The notes under the pieces: model-generated
Database searches by the model: none
What the model saw: only the letters and a program-made list of their open reading frames with translations
What the model was told of the DNA's origin: nothing
Position numbers and translations under genes: made by a program
Shown: one piece after another, positions 1-9,598 of the stretch
How positions within the stretch are numbered: the stretch's first letter is position 1
Layout: every line of letters starts with the position of its first letter
From: Candidatus Cloacimonadota bacterium
GTDB lineage: Bacteria; Muiribacteriota; UBA6191
Assembly (NCBI GenBank): GCA_023954715.1
Contig: JAGSHD010000016.1
Location: forward strand, 53,034 to 117,033
Reading direction: 5' to 3'
DNA: 64,000 nt

Positions 1-106
1 CCCCTTTAGAAGAGCTTATATTGGGGGTCATAATTTACTCCGATCTTCTTTAGCTTTTACTTAACTTTTGCTAGAATGAATTTATACATATAACCCGAGG
101 TTTGCT

Positions 107-2812
107 ATGACAAATATTTCTTCTATAGATCAAATTTTTTCTAAAATTGAGTCAGATTTTTCAATATTAATACAGTGTTTTTCTAATGTTTTAAAAAGTT
201 TAGGTCAGGCTGATGTAGCAGAGGGCTTGCTTCAAGTTTTAGAGGGGTGCGGCTCTGACAAAAATGAAGAAAATGAGCAGTTGATTCGAGCAATTTCTAT
301 GAGCTTTCACTTTTTAAACATCGTGGAAGAAAATGTTGCCAACCAAGTACATCGATTAACCAATGACTCTTTGGCAAATAATTGTGGACCATGGATAGAA
401 AAACTATCAGCTCTACAATTAGAGGGATATGATGTTGAGGAGATAGTAGAGAGATTACGAAAAACTATAGTAGAACCTGTATTTACTGCACACCCAACAG
501 AAGCCAAAAGATCAACAGTCATGAGGCATCATCGTGCGCTTTACAAATTACTCGTCAATTTAGAGAACCAAATGTGGTCAGAACAAGAGAGACAGGAGTT
601 GTATTGCGACATCGAAGTGATCCTAAAGCAGTTGTGGCTAACTGGTGGCTTAATCGCTCAAAAGCCAGATGTGTTTACAGAACATAACAATAGCTTGCAT
701 TATTTAGGCAGTATACTACCCCAGGCTTTTCGTACTTTTGTATTGCGATTTCAAAAATCATGGAAAAGCCTAGGATTAAATCAAGACTTTCTTTTTGATG
801 TTGAAAACTATCCATTGATTCGTATGGGCACTTGGATCGGAGGAGATAGAGATGGGAACCCCTACGTAAGTAGAGAGGTTACCGTAAAAATTATCAAATC
901 ATTGAGAAAAAACTCTCTTGAGCTTTATATACAAAGTATTGAAGAGTTAGCCGAAAAATGTAGTTTTTCACAAGTCTTATTGGGTGAAAAATCTGATTTG
1001 AATGACTTGCTACAAGATGAGTTAAAAAAGATTCCTAATAAATATAAAGATGAGATTTTGAGATATCCAGATGAGCCTTGGAGATGTTTTTGTTATTTAA
1101 TTTTAGTAAAGTTGGTTCATAAAGAGTTGTTGTATAAGACTTCAGATGATTTGATAAAAGATCTTGTTAAACTATCAGATTCGTTACTCGATAAGGGTCT
1201 TCAAAGTTTTGTGCTTCGTGAGATTATACCTATTTTGTATTTAGTTAGAAGCTTTGGTTTTCATACAGCAAAATTAGATATTCGACAAAACTCACAAATG
1301 CACTCTAATGCTATTGAAAAGTTGTTGGAGCTGTCAGGATATGAAGATAAACAATTTTCCTTATGGACAGAGGATAAAAAGAATTACTTTCTCAACGAAG
1401 AGTTAAAGATATATAGACCATTTTTACACCCTCGGGTGAAGTTAGATGGCGATTCTTTTACTGTGATATCAGCCTTAAAAGGATTAAACGATGAAATCGA
1501 AAACACCTCTATTCATTGTGTAAATTCATTGATAGTTAGTATGACTCATACTAATAGTGATTTATTGTTAATGTATCTTTTAGCTAGAGAGTCTGGCTTA
1601 TTGCGAAGTGGTGACAAGGGTTTATATCTTCCGGTACAAGTTGTACCTCTTTTTGAAACGATTAGCGATTTAAAGAATAGTGTAAGTGTTATGTCTGCAT
1701 ATTTAAGTCATCCTATTGTTTTGAGGAGCCTAGAGTTTCATAAGCGTATTAATCATAGTGATAAGTTAATACAAGATGTAATGATTGGGTATAGCGATAG
1801 TTGTAAAGATGGAGGCATTTTAGCAAGTCAATGGAATGTATACTGCACTCAAAGAGACTTAATAAAGTTAGGTAACGAAATAGGAGTAACTTTTCGTTTT
1901 TTTCACGGACGAGGCGGTACAATTAGTAGAGGTGCTGGACCTACGGACCGATTTTTAGAGGCATTACCACAAGGAAGTCTCTACGGAGGATTTCGTTTAA
2001 CAGAACAAGGAGAAAGCATTGCCCAAAAGTACGGAAGCCCAACAACAGCTGTTTATAATATTGAGATGATGGCTGCTAGTATAACCAGTGTAAATAATAA
2101 GTTACAAAAAGTAAGCTCCATCGATAATGACTTAGATAGCTTGATGGATTTTTTATCCACTAAAAGTAAGGATAAATATAGATCATTTTTAGAGCACCCC
2201 AAGTTTATTGAATATTATCATCATACTACTCCTTTAGATATTATTGAGGAGTGTAATATGGGATCGAGGCCAACTAGGCGAAAGGGAGTTAAAAGTTTAG
2301 ATGATTTACGAGCTATCCCTTGGGTATTCTCTTGGAATCAAAGTCGCTATTATTTACCAGGTTGGTTTGGAGTAGGTACAGCACTAAAATCTTTGAAAGA
2401 AGATGACATAGATTTATATAATAGTTTTGTTGAGTGTTTGAAGTCGAATAAATTTCTTCGTTATGTTTTTTTAAATATAGAGACTAGTAGTGCCAGTGCT
2501 GATGTAGATATAATGTCATTATATGCATCATTAGTAGAAGATGAAATGGTTCGAAATCAGATGCTTGGAATAGTAATAGATGAATATAAATTATTACAAG
2601 AAATGCTAGAAGAGGTATTTGGCTCTAGCTATAAAAATAGAAGACCAAAACTAGAAAAAACCTTAGGACTCAGAAAAAATCTTTTAGCCCAATTACATAA
2701 GATGCAGGTAATTGATCTTAAAGATTATCGAAAAAGTGGGAGTAGGGATACCCTTGTTCGCTTGTTATTAAGTATTAATGCTATAGCTGGTGGGGAGAGG
2801 ACTACGGGGTAA
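107..2812 (+). CDS. ppc: Phosphoenolpyruvate carboxylase
   Basis: Cytosolic anaplerotic enzyme that carboxylates phosphoenolpyruvate with bicarbonate to oxaloacetate. The family motifs are all present: the catalytic His129 in HPTEAKR, GGDRDGNP at 245-252, GYSDSCKDGG at 561-570 and the mobile FHGRGG loop at 599-604. At 901 residues it has normal bacterial length, and it ends in TTG, close to the usual NTG C-terminus. The ATG follows a GAGG at 96-99. It appears monocistronic and converges on the polysaccharide block across a 358-base gap. It is an ordinary housekeeping gene that marks the left edge of the glycan locus. Confidence 0.97.
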   Translation: MTNISSIDQIFSKIESDFSILIQCFSNVLKSLGQADVAEGLLQVLEGCGSDKNEENEQLIRAISMSFHFLNIVEENVANQVHRLTNDSLANNCGPWIEKLSALQLEGYDVEEIVERLRKTIVEPVFTAHPTEAKRSTVMRHHRALYKLLVNLENQMWSEQERQELYCDIEVILKQLWLTGGLIAQKPDVFTEHNNSLHYLGSILPQAFRTFVLRFQKSWKSLGLNQDFLFDVENYPLIRMGTWIGGDRDGNPYVSREVTVKIIKSLRKNSLELYIQSIEELAEKCSFSQVLLGEKSDLNDLLQDELKKIPNKYKDEILRYPDEPWRCFCYLILVKLVHKELLYKTSDDLIKDLVKLSDSLLDKGLQSFVLREIIPILYLVRSFGFHTAKLDIRQNSQMHSNAIEKLLELSGYEDKQFSLWTEDKKNYFLNEELKIYRPFLHPRVKLDGDSFTVISALKGLNDEIENTSIHCVNSLIVSMTHTNSDLLLMYLLARESGLLRSGDKGLYLPVQVVPLFETISDLKNSVSVMSAYLSHPIVLRSLEFHKRINHSDKLIQDVMIGYSDSCKDGGILASQWNVYCTQRDLIKLGNEIGVTFRFFHGRGGTISRGAGPTDRFLEALPQGSLYGGFRLTEQGESIAQKYGSPTTAVYNIEMMAASITSVNNKLQKVSSIDNDLDSLMDFLSTKSKDKYRSFLEHPKFIEYYHHTTPLDIIEECNMGSRPTRRKGVKSLDDLRAIPWVFSWNQSRYYLPGWFGVGTALKSLKEDDIDLYNSFVECLKSNKFLRYVFLNIETSSASADVDIMSLYASLVEDEMVRNQMLGIVIDEYKLLQEMLEEVFGSSYKNRRPKLEKTLGLRKNLLAQLHKMQVIDLKDYRKSGSRDTLVRLLLSINAIAGGERTTG

Positions 2813-2880
2813 GTAGTTAGTAATTTTGGAGGGTGTGGTATTTAGTTACTTCGATGGTGCTAATTGTATATGGTACACTT

Positions 2881-3011
2881 TCGCAGTTTAGGGTTTTTTT
2901 TGATGCGGTTTAGCTCACTATCATCTTTTGGTCTTTTTGCTTATCTCGAGTAGTAAATTACACTTCGAACGCAATAAGACCAAAATATGGCGATGATCTG
3001 AAAGCTGGGTA
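2881..3011. repeat. Structured dispersed repeat, copy A
   Basis: About 130 bases that match 59563-59693. Conserved outer part: TGATGCGGTTTAGCTCA near 2900-2917. The long stem pairs 2926-2940 with 2971-2985 (TTTTGGTCTTTTTGC against GCAATAAGACCAAAA, one mismatch). A conserved apical part (TCGAGTAGT...ACACTTCGA) holds a small GTAG/TTAC hairpin with one G-U pair. ATCATC at 2920-2925 can pair with GATGAT at 2992-2997, and AGCT at 2912-2915 with AGCT at 3003-3006. The stem sequence differs completely from copy B but still pairs. The family is unknown to me. Confidence 0.75.
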
Positions 3012-3079
3012 AAATCTGGGTCTATTGGAGAACTAATATATTTGGGCAGAGAGGTTCTAGATAGACAGCCTTCAATTTA

Positions 3080-3103
3080 GTCTAAACAAGTCCTTGTTTA
3101 GAC
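3080..3103. terminator. Perfect 11-bp inverted repeat between convergent genes
   Basis: GTCTAAACAAG (3080-3090) and CTTGTTTAGAC (3093-3103) are perfect complements around a two-base centre. There is no T-run on either side, so this is not a classical intrinsic terminator. Its place between two convergent genes suggests a bidirectional transcript end, or alternatively a protein-binding palindrome. Confidence 0.4.
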
Positions 3104-3170
3104 ATATAATTTGGTCAACTTTTATACTGAAATGGAGAAATCTAGAGATAATGTTTAACCAAAATTTTAT

Positions 3171-3521
3171 CTAAGTATCTTCTCTATTGTAGTCATCTTC
3201 ATAGCGAATAATATCGTCTTCACCAAAATAACTGCCTGTTTGAACTTCAATGATCTCAACTATTTGATCGGTTTTGTTCTCTAAACGATGTTTGGTGCCT
3301 ACTGGAATAAAAGTGCTTTCTCCAACTTGGTAGTCTTTGATTGAGTCATCAAGCCAAATAGTAGCTGTACCTTGGACAACTGTCCAATTTTCGGAGCGTT
3401 TTTTATGGCTTTGCAAACTGAGTCGTTGATTGGGTTGTACTGTGATAGTTTTTACCTTAGTAAAGTTAGTATCATAAAGGTGGGTAAAACTTCCCCAAGG
3501 TCTAGTTTCTGAATAGTTCAT
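3171..3521 (-). CDS. Stand-alone cupin, mannose-6-phosphate isomerase type II-like
   Basis: A 116-residue single-cupin protein resembling the C-terminal isomerase domain of bifunctional ManC/AlgA enzymes. That domain interconverts fructose-6-phosphate and mannose-6-phosphate, or acts as a sugar-phosphate binding cupin. Visible family features are RPWGSF near the N-terminus, QSHKKRSENWTVVQGTA in the metal-binding region and FIPVGTKHRLEN. I chose the ATG at 3521 because AGGA precedes it and the family starts at this point; the longer frame to 3575 would overlap fcl. No ManC nucleotidyltransferase partner is seen in the window. It is the last gene of the minus-strand block, after the GDP-fucose genes gmd and fcl, and so probably feeds GDP-mannose supply. 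Confidence 0.75.
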   Translation of the reverse strand: MNYSETRPWGSFTHLYDTNFTKVKTITVQPNQRLSLQSHKKRSENWTVVQGTATIWLDDSIKDYQVGESTFIPVGTKHRLENKTDQIVEIIEVQTGSYFGEDDIIRYEDDYNREDT

Positions 3522-3538
3522 TTGTAATCCTGTTTGTA

Positions 3539-4465
3539 TTATTTTTTTATGTTTTGATAGTTGTCTAAAAACCATTGATAAGATTTTTCGATTCCATCTT
3601 GCAGAGAAGTTTTAGCTTTCCAGCCTAATTTATTAATTTTATCTACATTCAGTAGCTTACGGGGGGTCCCGTCTGGTTTACTTGTGTCCCATATGATTTC
3701 ACCAGTAAATCCAATAATTTCTCGTATTGAATTGGCTAGTTCTTTAATCGTAACATCTTGGCCTGTACCAATATTAACAAGACCTTTTTCATTATATTTT
3801 TCCATTAAAAAAACGCAGGCTTCGGCCATATCATCTACATAAAGAAACTCTCTTTTAGGTGAGCCTGTACCCCAAAGAGTTACCTCTTTTTCATTTTGTA
3901 CTTTAGCAAGATGAAACTTATGAATCATGGCAGGTAAAACGTGGGAGTTTTCTAGGTGAAAGTTATCTCTTGGGCCATAAAGATTTGTAGGCATACAAGA
4001 AATAAAGTTACTGCCATATTGCTCTCTATAAGAGTCACATGTCATTATACCAGCAATTTTTGCGATAGCATATGCATCATTAGTTTCTTCAAGTTTACCT
4101 GTTAACAGGTCACTCTCAGACATTGGTTGAGGACAATTTTTTGGATAAATACAAGAAGAGCCTAAGAACAAAAGTTTTTCGACACCAGATTTGTATGCGT
4201 TATGTATAATGTTATTTTGGATCATTAAATTTTCATATATAAAGTCAGCTTTTTGGGTCTTATTGGCTAAAATACCGCCTACTTTAGCCGCGGCGAGGTA
4301 TACTTCTGAAGGTTTTTCAGTTTCAAAGAAGATTTGTACATCACTTTGAACTTGTAGATTAAGTTCTTGTCGAGTTTTTTGAATCAAGTGATTGTCAGAT
4401 AGTTGCTCAGATATTGCAGAACCAACCAATCCTCTATGTCCTGCTACAAATATTTTTTTTGTCAT
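3539..4465 (-). CDS. fcl: GDP-L-fucose synthase
   Basis: Converts GDP-4-keto-6-deoxy-D-mannose to GDP-L-fucose by 3,5-epimerisation and NADPH reduction. It is a short-chain dehydrogenase of 308 residues, the usual length. The nucleotide-binding AGHRGLVGSA lies at 8-17, the catalytic Ser region is GSSCIYP around 102-108, and Tyr132/Lys136 sit in AYAIAK. The gmd gene lies 3 bases upstream, which gives the complete two-step route from GDP-mannose to GDP-fucose. A fucose-type residue in the glycan is therefore likely. Confidence 0.93.
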   Translation of the reverse strand: MTKKIFVAGHRGLVGSAISEQLSDNHLIQKTRQELNLQVQSDVQIFFETEKPSEVYLAAAKVGGILANKTQKADFIYENLMIQNNIIHNAYKSGVEKLLFLGSSCIYPKNCPQPMSESDLLTGKLEETNDAYAIAKIAGIMTCDSYREQYGSNFISCMPTNLYGPRDNFHLENSHVLPAMIHKFHLAKVQNEKEVTLWGTGSPKREFLYVDDMAEACVFLMEKYNEKGLVNIGTGQDVTIKELANSIREIIGFTGEIIWDTSKPDGTPRKLLNVDKINKLGWKAKTSLQDGIEKSYQWFLDNYQNIKK

Positions 4466-4468
4466 TTT

Positions 4469-5557
4469 TTACTCGAATTGGTCGAAAATTTGGTAGCCCT
4501 GTTTTTTTAGGATAGCAGTCTTTTTTGCTTCAGCTAAATCATGATCCATCATATCTTTTAAAAGGCTTTCTAGATTATGTTTGGGAGTCCAACCGAGCTT
4601 GGTATTAGACTTCGTTGGATCCCCAATCAAAAGGTCAACCTCAGTAGGTCTAAAGTATCGCGGATCCACTTCTACGATTACTTTACCGGTTTCTTCACAG
4701 AGACCTTTTTCATCTACGCCTTCACCTTCCCATTGCAGAGATATACCAGCTTCTTTAAAAGCTAAATTTACAAACTTTCTAACTGTATGAGTCTCTCCAG
4801 TTGCTATAACATAATCCTCAGGTTTTTCCTGTTGCAGTATCAACCACATGGCTTCTACATAGTCTTCAGCATGTCCCCAATCACGTTGAGAGTTTAGGTT
4901 ACCTAGATAGAGTTTTTCTTGTAAGCCATGTTTAATTCGAGCAGCTGCCATTGTTATTTTACGGGTAACAAAGGTTTCACCTCTTCTTGGGGATTCATGG
5001 TTAAATAGAATTCCGTTACATCCATAAATGTTGTATGCTTCGCGATAATTAACGGTAATCCAATAGGCATACATCTTTGCAACAGCATAAGGAGACCTTG
5101 GATAAAAAGGAGTTTTTTCGGATTGTGGAACTTCTTGAACTAATCCATATAACTCCGATGTAGAAGCTTGATAGATCCTAGTTTTCTTTTCTAGTTTTAA
5201 AATCCGGATAGCTTCTAACAGACGAAGAGTACCAGTACCATCACAATTAGCTACATATTCAGGAGTGTCAAATGAAACTTTAACATGAGACATTGCTCCC
5301 AAATTGTAAATTTCATCTGGTTGAACTTCTTGGATGATTCTAATTAAATTAGTAGAGTCGCTTAGGTCTCCATAATGTAGAATGAGATTTCTTTTAGAAA
5401 TATGAGGGTCTTGATATAAGTGATCTATTCTACTTGTATTGAAAGAAGAAGATCTTCTTTTAATTCCGTGTACTATGTAGTTTTTTTTTAGGAGTAGTTC
5501 GGCTAGATATGATCCATCTTGGCCTGTGATTCCTGTAATTAGTGCTGTTTTTTGCAT
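4469..5557 (-). CDS. gmd: GDP-mannose 4,6-dehydratase
   Basis: Dehydrates GDP-D-mannose to GDP-4-keto-6-deoxy-D-mannose, the substrate of the adjacent Fcl. At 362 residues it is close to family length. The N-terminal NAD(P) motif is [14 protein letters not shown], followed by the characteristic [11 protein letters not shown]. The active-site YAVAK follows YPRSP, and [14 protein letters not shown] residues are present as [10 protein letters not shown]. It follows rfbH without a gap, and fcl follows after 3 bases, so all three are probably on one transcript. Confidence 0.95.
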   Translation of the reverse strand: MQKTALITGITGQDGSYLAELLLKKNYIVHGIKRRSSSFNTSRIDHLYQDPHISKRNLILHYGDLSDSTNLIRIIQEVQPDEIYNLGAMSHVKVSFDTPEYVANCDGTGTLRLLEAIRILKLEKKTRIYQASTSELYGLVQEVPQSEKTPFYPRSPYAVAKMYAYWITVNYREAYNIYGCNGILFNHESPRRGETFVTRKITMAAARIKHGLQEKLYLGNLNSQRDWGHAEDYVEAMWLILQQEKPEDYVIATGETHTVRKFVNLAFKEAGISLQWEGEGVDEKGLCEETGKVIVEVDPRYFRPTEVDLLIGDPTKSNTKLGWTPKHNLESLLKDMMDHDLAEAKKTAILKKQGYQIFDQFE

Positions 5558-7117
5558 TTAGTTCTCCTCATTTTGAATGAATTCATCAAATTTAGAAAGA
5601 ATGTAAGAGATTTTCTCTTCAGTCATACCAGGATATACTCCAATCCAAAAAGCTGAATTCATTATCAGATCTGTGTTTTTAAGACTACTTGCAACTCTAT
5701 AGTCTTTATCAATTTTCAAGCTATCAAACAGAGGCTGTCTTAGCATATTACCACCAAATAATGTTCGAGTTTGAATTTTATTTTTTTCTAAGAATTTAGA
5801 TAAATCTGTTCTAGAAAAACTTGTATCATTTTTTACAATTATAAGAAATCCAAACCAAGAAGGAGATGCATGTTCAGTAGCAGAAGGGAGTAGGAAGTAT
5901 TTATCATACTTTTCTAATCCCTCAATTAATAAATCGAAGTTTTCTATACGTCTTTGAGAAAAGTGCTCTAATTTATCTAGTTGAGCACACCCAATAGCAG
6001 CTTGCATATCTGTGGCTTTTAAATTATATCCAAAATGAGAATAAATATATTTATGGTCATATCCTTCTGGTAAACTCCCAAAGCTTTGAGAGAATCTTTT
6101 ACCACAAGTGTTATCTTTACCGCTTGGGCACCAACAGTCTCTACCCCAGTCCCTAATACTCATCAATATACTATTTAGTTCATCATTAGACGTATAAACT
6201 GCACCACCTTCTCCCATAGTTAAATGATGTGGAGGATAAAAACTACTAGTTGCGATATCGCCAAAAGTACCAGTTAACTTTCCTTGATACTTACTCCCAA
6301 GAGCATCACAGTTATCCTCAATCAGCCACAGGTTATTGTCAGTACAAAATTGTTTAACTGCGCTAACATCAAAAGGGTTACCAAGACTGTGAGCTATCAT
6401 AACGGCCTTCGTTTTGCTACTTAATGCGTTTTGTAAAAGGCTAGGATCAATATTTGCATTTTCAGTTTTAATATCAACAAAAACTGGTATTGCCCCATAT
6501 TGAACGATTGGAGCTATTGTAGTTGGAAAGCCCGCTGCAACAGTTATAACCTCGTCCCCACGAAGAACTTGTCGATTCTTTAATCTGGGGGAGGTAAGTG
6601 CCATAAATGCTAAAAGATTAGCGGATGAACCAGAATTTACTAAGAGTGTATATTTTGCACCTACAATCTCTGAGAACTTTTTTTCAAATTGCTTGGAGTA
6701 TTTCCCGTATGTTAACCAAAAGTCTAGAGAAGAGTCTACTAGATTAGTAAGTTCGTTTGAGTCAAACACTCTACCAGCATAATTCACTGGAGTTCGATTG
6801 GGTATGAATTTTTGATTTAGTTTAGTTTGGTGAACATTAATATAATATTTTTGAGTTCTTGCGAGAATTATATTTTTGTATACTTTATTTAATTTAATAT
6901 CGGAAATTGTTTCAAGTTTAAGAGAAGGCTCAAACTGATCTGCCCAAAAAGTTCGCCCAACACAAATGTATAGTGCCTCGCCTTTGATGTTTATTTCAAT
7001 ATCAAAAGGGGAAGAAGATTCTGTTGCTATTTTTAAATACTCATTTTCCGTAGGTGTTGAATCTGTAACTAAGAAATATGAATGGTTTGAAGTAATTATA
7101 GAGCCGTTATGTATCAT
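5558..7117 (-). CDS. rfbH: CDP-4-keto-6-deoxy-D-glucose-3-dehydrase (E1) with N-terminal extension
   Basis: PMP and [2Fe-2S]-dependent dehydrase that removes the 3-hydroxyl of CDP-4-keto-6-deoxyglucose on the way to 3,6-dideoxyhexoses. The usual PLP-anchoring Lys is replaced by His298 in PPHHLTMGEGG, the E1 hallmark, and the cluster ligands are in DWGRDCWC...NTCGKRF. Residues from about 80 onward match the normal protein of about 437 residues. The first ~80 residues are an extra segment I do not recognise, yet the ATG has AGGA upstream, so the extension looks translated. The E3 reductase that normally works with E1 is not in the window. Confidence 0.9.
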   Translation of the reverse strand: MIHNGSIITSNHSYFLVTDSTPTENEYLKIATESSSPFDIEINIKGEALYICVGRTFWADQFEPSLKLETISDIKLNKVYKNIILARTQKYYINVHQTKLNQKFIPNRTPVNYAGRVFDSNELTNLVDSSLDFWLTYGKYSKQFEKKFSEIVGAKYTLLVNSGSSANLLAFMALTSPRLKNRQVLRGDEVITVAAGFPTTIAPIVQYGAIPVFVDIKTENANIDPSLLQNALSSKTKAVMIAHSLGNPFDVSAVKQFCTDNNLWLIEDNCDALGSKYQGKLTGTFGDIATSSFYPPHHLTMGEGGAVYTSNDELNSILMSIRDWGRDCWCPSGKDNTCGKRFSQSFGSLPEGYDHKYIYSHFGYNLKATDMQAAIGCAQLDKLEHFSQRRIENFDLLIEGLEKYDKYFLLPSATEHASPSWFGFLIIVKNDTSFSRTDLSKFLEKNKIQTRTLFGGNMLRQPLFDSLKIDKDYRVASSLKNTDLIMNSAFWIGVYPGMTEEKISYILSKFDEFIQNEEN

Positions 7118-7126
7118 AAAATTATC

Positions 7127-7990
7127 CTATAGAATTGATTGAATTCCTGTTTTTAAGGTGATTGTACTTTTCCAGTTAGGTACTAGTTCTTCTGGAGTCC
7201 AAGGAACCATAATTTCGTTCTCTCGGTAGGGTTTTTTCCCCCAATTTATTTTAAGTTTTGATTTAGAAACTTCTTCAAATATCGATGCTACTTCTTTTAG
7301 CTTAAGTCTGTTCATAGAACAAATTCCGTAAGTTTTACTTTGGTATTTTTCTGAATTTTCTGCTAATAGACCTACCATGGTCGAGAAGGCATTTACTATA
7401 TCGTCTATGTGGGTGAAATCAACAATCTGCTCTCCAGGAGACATGTCAAGAGAAGAGTTTTCCGCGATGAGATTTTTCCAAAGATTGAAGATCTTAGGTC
7501 GAGTGTCATTTGGTCCATAAGTATCGTTAAGTCTCAGATTAACTACTGTAAACGATGATTTATAATACTCAAGGATAGATTCAAAAGCCTCTTTGGTAGC
7601 AGCATATAAATTAGCTGGTTTATAAGTCTGAGAATGACAGTTTTGCCAAAATGTACCAACGTTAATAAACCATTTAACTTTTGCTATTTTAGCTGCTTCA
7701 GCTATTTTTAGTCCAAGTAGTAAGTTTGAGTCAATCAATCTTGGAAGGTCTTCAGAAGTGTGTTGGCTTAAAAAGCATGTAGCTAAATGGATGACACCAT
7801 CAACACTATCCATTTCTTCACTTATTTGTTTAGCATCAAGATTAGAGGAAATATACTGTAAATTATCGTGTGTAGCGAGCGGTTGACGTCCTCTAGTTAG
7901 AAGAAGTAGTTTATAATTTTGATGTAACAATGTGGCTACTAAAGATGAGCCAATAAATCCTGTAGATCCGGTAATCATTAAAGTTTTCAT
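7127..7990 (-). CDS. NAD-dependent sugar epimerase/ketoreductase (RfbJ/RfbS/AscF-like role)
   Basis: Extended short-chain dehydrogenase of 287 residues with MITGSTGFIGSS at the N-terminus and a YAATK active-site Tyr/Lys pair. Between an RfbC-like epimerase and RfbH it most likely performs the final C4 reduction or epimerisation of a CDP-3,6-dideoxy-4-hexulose, as abequose, paratose or ascarylose synthases do. Sequence alone does not choose between these. I use the ATG at 7990, just after the stop of the preceding gene; an upstream TTG at 8008 would overlap it. Confidence 0.72.
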   Translation of the reverse strand: MKTLMITGSTGFIGSSLVATLLHQNYKLLLLTRGRQPLATHDNLQYISSNLDAKQISEEMDSVDGVIHLATCFLSQHTSEDLPRLIDSNLLLGLKIAEAAKIAKVKWFINVGTFWQNCHSQTYKPANLYAATKEAFESILEYYKSSFTVVNLRLNDTYGPNDTRPKIFNLWKNLIAENSSLDMSPGEQIVDFTHIDDIVNAFSTMVGLLAENSEKYQSKTYGICSMNRLKLKEVASIFEEVSKSKLKINWGKKPYRENEIMVPWTPEELVPNWKSTITLKTGIQSIL

Positions 7991-7991
7991 A

Positions 7992-8531
7992 TTAGAAAGG
8001 GGAGTCAAACTCTTGTAGCGTGGTAAAATTCGAATCGCGCTCAGATAAATTAGGATTTTCGATAGGCCAGTTAAAACTTATAGACGAATATAGAATGCCA
8101 TCATCAGATACAGAAGAATAACAGCTGGAAACTAAATAGCTTACAATAGTATTATCTTCTTCACTAAGGAATCCATGTGCGAAGCCAGATGGTATATATA
8201 GGCTATGTGAATTTTGTTGAGACAATTCAAAAGACTCCGACATTAAATATGTTTTAGACTCTTTACGTAAATCAACGATGACATCCAGAATAGAACCATT
8301 TAATACAGATACCAATTTAGCATGATCATTAGGAGGATTTTGAAAGTGCATGCCTCTAATTACTCCCTTTTTTGAGTGGGAGTAGTAATATTCATCAAAG
8401 CTTGTTATTATTTTTTTCTCGATATAAGCTTCAGAATTATAAGGTTTTACGAATACTCCACGAGAGTCTTGGTGTATTGGGGGTTTAATAAGATAAACAC
8501 CTTCAAATTTAGTGGCTGTTATTGTGTCCAT
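7992..8531 (-). CDS. RmlC/AscE-like 4-keto-hexose epimerase
   Basis: Cupin of 179 residues in the dTDP-4-dehydrorhamnose 3,5-epimerase family. The N-terminal DSRGVFVKPYN and the catalytic His62 in RGMHFQNPP are clear, followed by LYIPSGFAHGFLSEED. No dTDP-sugar genes are nearby, while rfbF and rfbG for CDP-glucose are. It is therefore more likely a CDP-hexulose 3- or 5-epimerase, comparable to AscE of the ascarylose pathway. It overlaps the rfbG stop by 13 bases. Confidence 0.8.
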   Translation of the reverse strand: MDTITATKFEGVYLIKPPIHQDSRGVFVKPYNSEAYIEKKIITSFDEYYYSHSKKGVIRGMHFQNPPNDHAKLVSVLNGSILDVIVDLRKESKTYLMSESFELSQQNSHSLYIPSGFAHGFLSEEDNTIVSYLVSSCYSSVSDDGILYSSISFNWPIENPNLSERDSNFTTLQEFDSPF

Positions 8532-9598
8532 AATGACTTGTTTTGAGATGCATCTTTAACGAATGCGTCAATTTGGTTAATTGTCAGTACTTGATTATTT
8601 TCATGGTAGCTTTTATACCAGTTCATTGTATGTTGGATAGTTTGCTGCAGGTTCCAGGTAGGGGACCACTTTAATAAGAACTTAGCCTTGGATGAATCTA
8701 ATGACAGAGATTGTGCTTCATGTGGTTGTTCAGAGGGATCTGTTGTAATAGATATTTTTTGCCAGTGCGTAATAGATAGGTCCACAATTCTCTGTACAGT
8801 TTGGACGCTGTCATTACTAGGTCCGAAATTGTATGCTTGTGCAAAACTCTGTTCTTTTTGAAGTAATTTTGCTCCAACTAGCAGGTAACCAGATAGTGGC
8901 TCTAAGACATGTTGCCATGGACGAGTAGCTAAAGGGTTTCTAATTAATGTTGGTGTATTAGTGACTGCGTTCTTGATTAAATCGGGTACAAGTCTATCCT
9001 CGCTCCAGTCTCCTCCACCTATGACATTTCCTGCTCTGACAGATGCTATCAATGGCGATGATTTAGTAGAAAAATAAGACCTGACAAACGAACTAGTTAC
9101 TAGTTCAGTACATCCTTTCGAAGCGCTATAGGGGTCATGACCACCCATCGCTTCATCTTCTCTATATCCCCAATGCCACTCTTTATTTTCGTAACATTTG
9201 TCACTAGTTACAATTATAACTGCTTGAAGGTTTTCTAGGAAACGGCAAGAGTTTAATAAATGTGCAGTACCCATAATATTTGTATTTAAAGTTGAAATTG
9301 GATCAATATAGCTTTTTCTTACTAAAGCTTGTGCGGCCAAATGAAAAATTATATCAGGTTCAATCTCCTTTAGGGTTTTATCAAAAGTTTCTTTATCTCG
9401 GATGTCTACATATTTTGTATTGGTATCCGATTCTAGAACAGAAAAATGATTAGGCACTGTTTCAGGAGGTAATGAGAGTCCATATACAATAGCTCCCATT
9501 TGCTTTAGCCAAGCACATAACCAAGTCCCTTTGAAGCCAGTATTGCCAGTTACTAAAACTTTCTTTCCAGTATACTGTTGAAAAAATAAATTTTTCAT
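8519..9598 (-). CDS. rfbG: CDP-glucose 4,6-dehydratase
   Basis: Converts CDP-D-glucose to CDP-4-keto-6-deoxy-D-glucose, the substrate of RfbH. VLVTGNTGFKGTWLCAWLK is the typical N-terminal Rossmann motif of this subfamily, and YSASKGCTELV carries the catalytic Tyr/Lys. I place the start at the ATG at 9598, which overlaps the rfbF stop as ATGA, a common coupling arrangement; an in-frame ATG at 9613 is possible. The 359 residues are of normal length. It forms a pathway unit with rfbF, the epimerases and rfbH. Confidence 0.93.
   Translation of the reverse strand: MKNLFFQQYTGKKVLVTGNTGFKGTWLCAWLKQMGAIVYGLSLPPETVPNHFSVLESDTNTKYVDIRDKETFDKTLKEIEPDIIFHLAAQALVRKSYIDPISTLNTNIMGTAHLLNSCRFLENLQAVIIVTSDKCYENKEWHWGYREDEAMGGHDPYSASKGCTELVTSSFVRSYFSTKSSPLIASVRAGNVIGGGDWSEDRLVPDLIKNAVTNTPTLIRNPLATRPWQHVLEPLSGYLLVGAKLLQKEQSFAQAYNFGPSNDSVQTVQRIVDLSITHWQKISITTDPSEQPHEAQSLSLDSSKAKFLLKWSPTWNLQQTIQHTMNWYKSYHENNQVLTINQIDAFVKDASQNKSLWTQ

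Larger units (their letters stand above)
2813..3170. other. Convergent intergenic region with structured repeat copy A and a perfect hairpin
   Basis: No credible gene lies here. The gap between ppc and the convergent cupin gene holds structured repeat copy A (about 2881-3011) and a perfect 11-base inverted repeat at 3080-3103. Neither ppc nor the cupin has a classical U-tract terminator at its 3' end, so these hairpins may serve that role. Confidence 0.7.

Noticed and set aside
2881..3011. Repeat A/B as integron attC sites
   Set aside because: The R box consensus (RYYYAAC / GTTRRRY) is absent at the ends, no integrase was seen, and the variable part is the long stem instead of the loop.
2881..3011. 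Repeats as a retron or CRISPR element
   Set aside because: No reverse transcriptase, Cas gene or regularly spaced short repeats are found in the window; there are only two full copies 56 kb apart.
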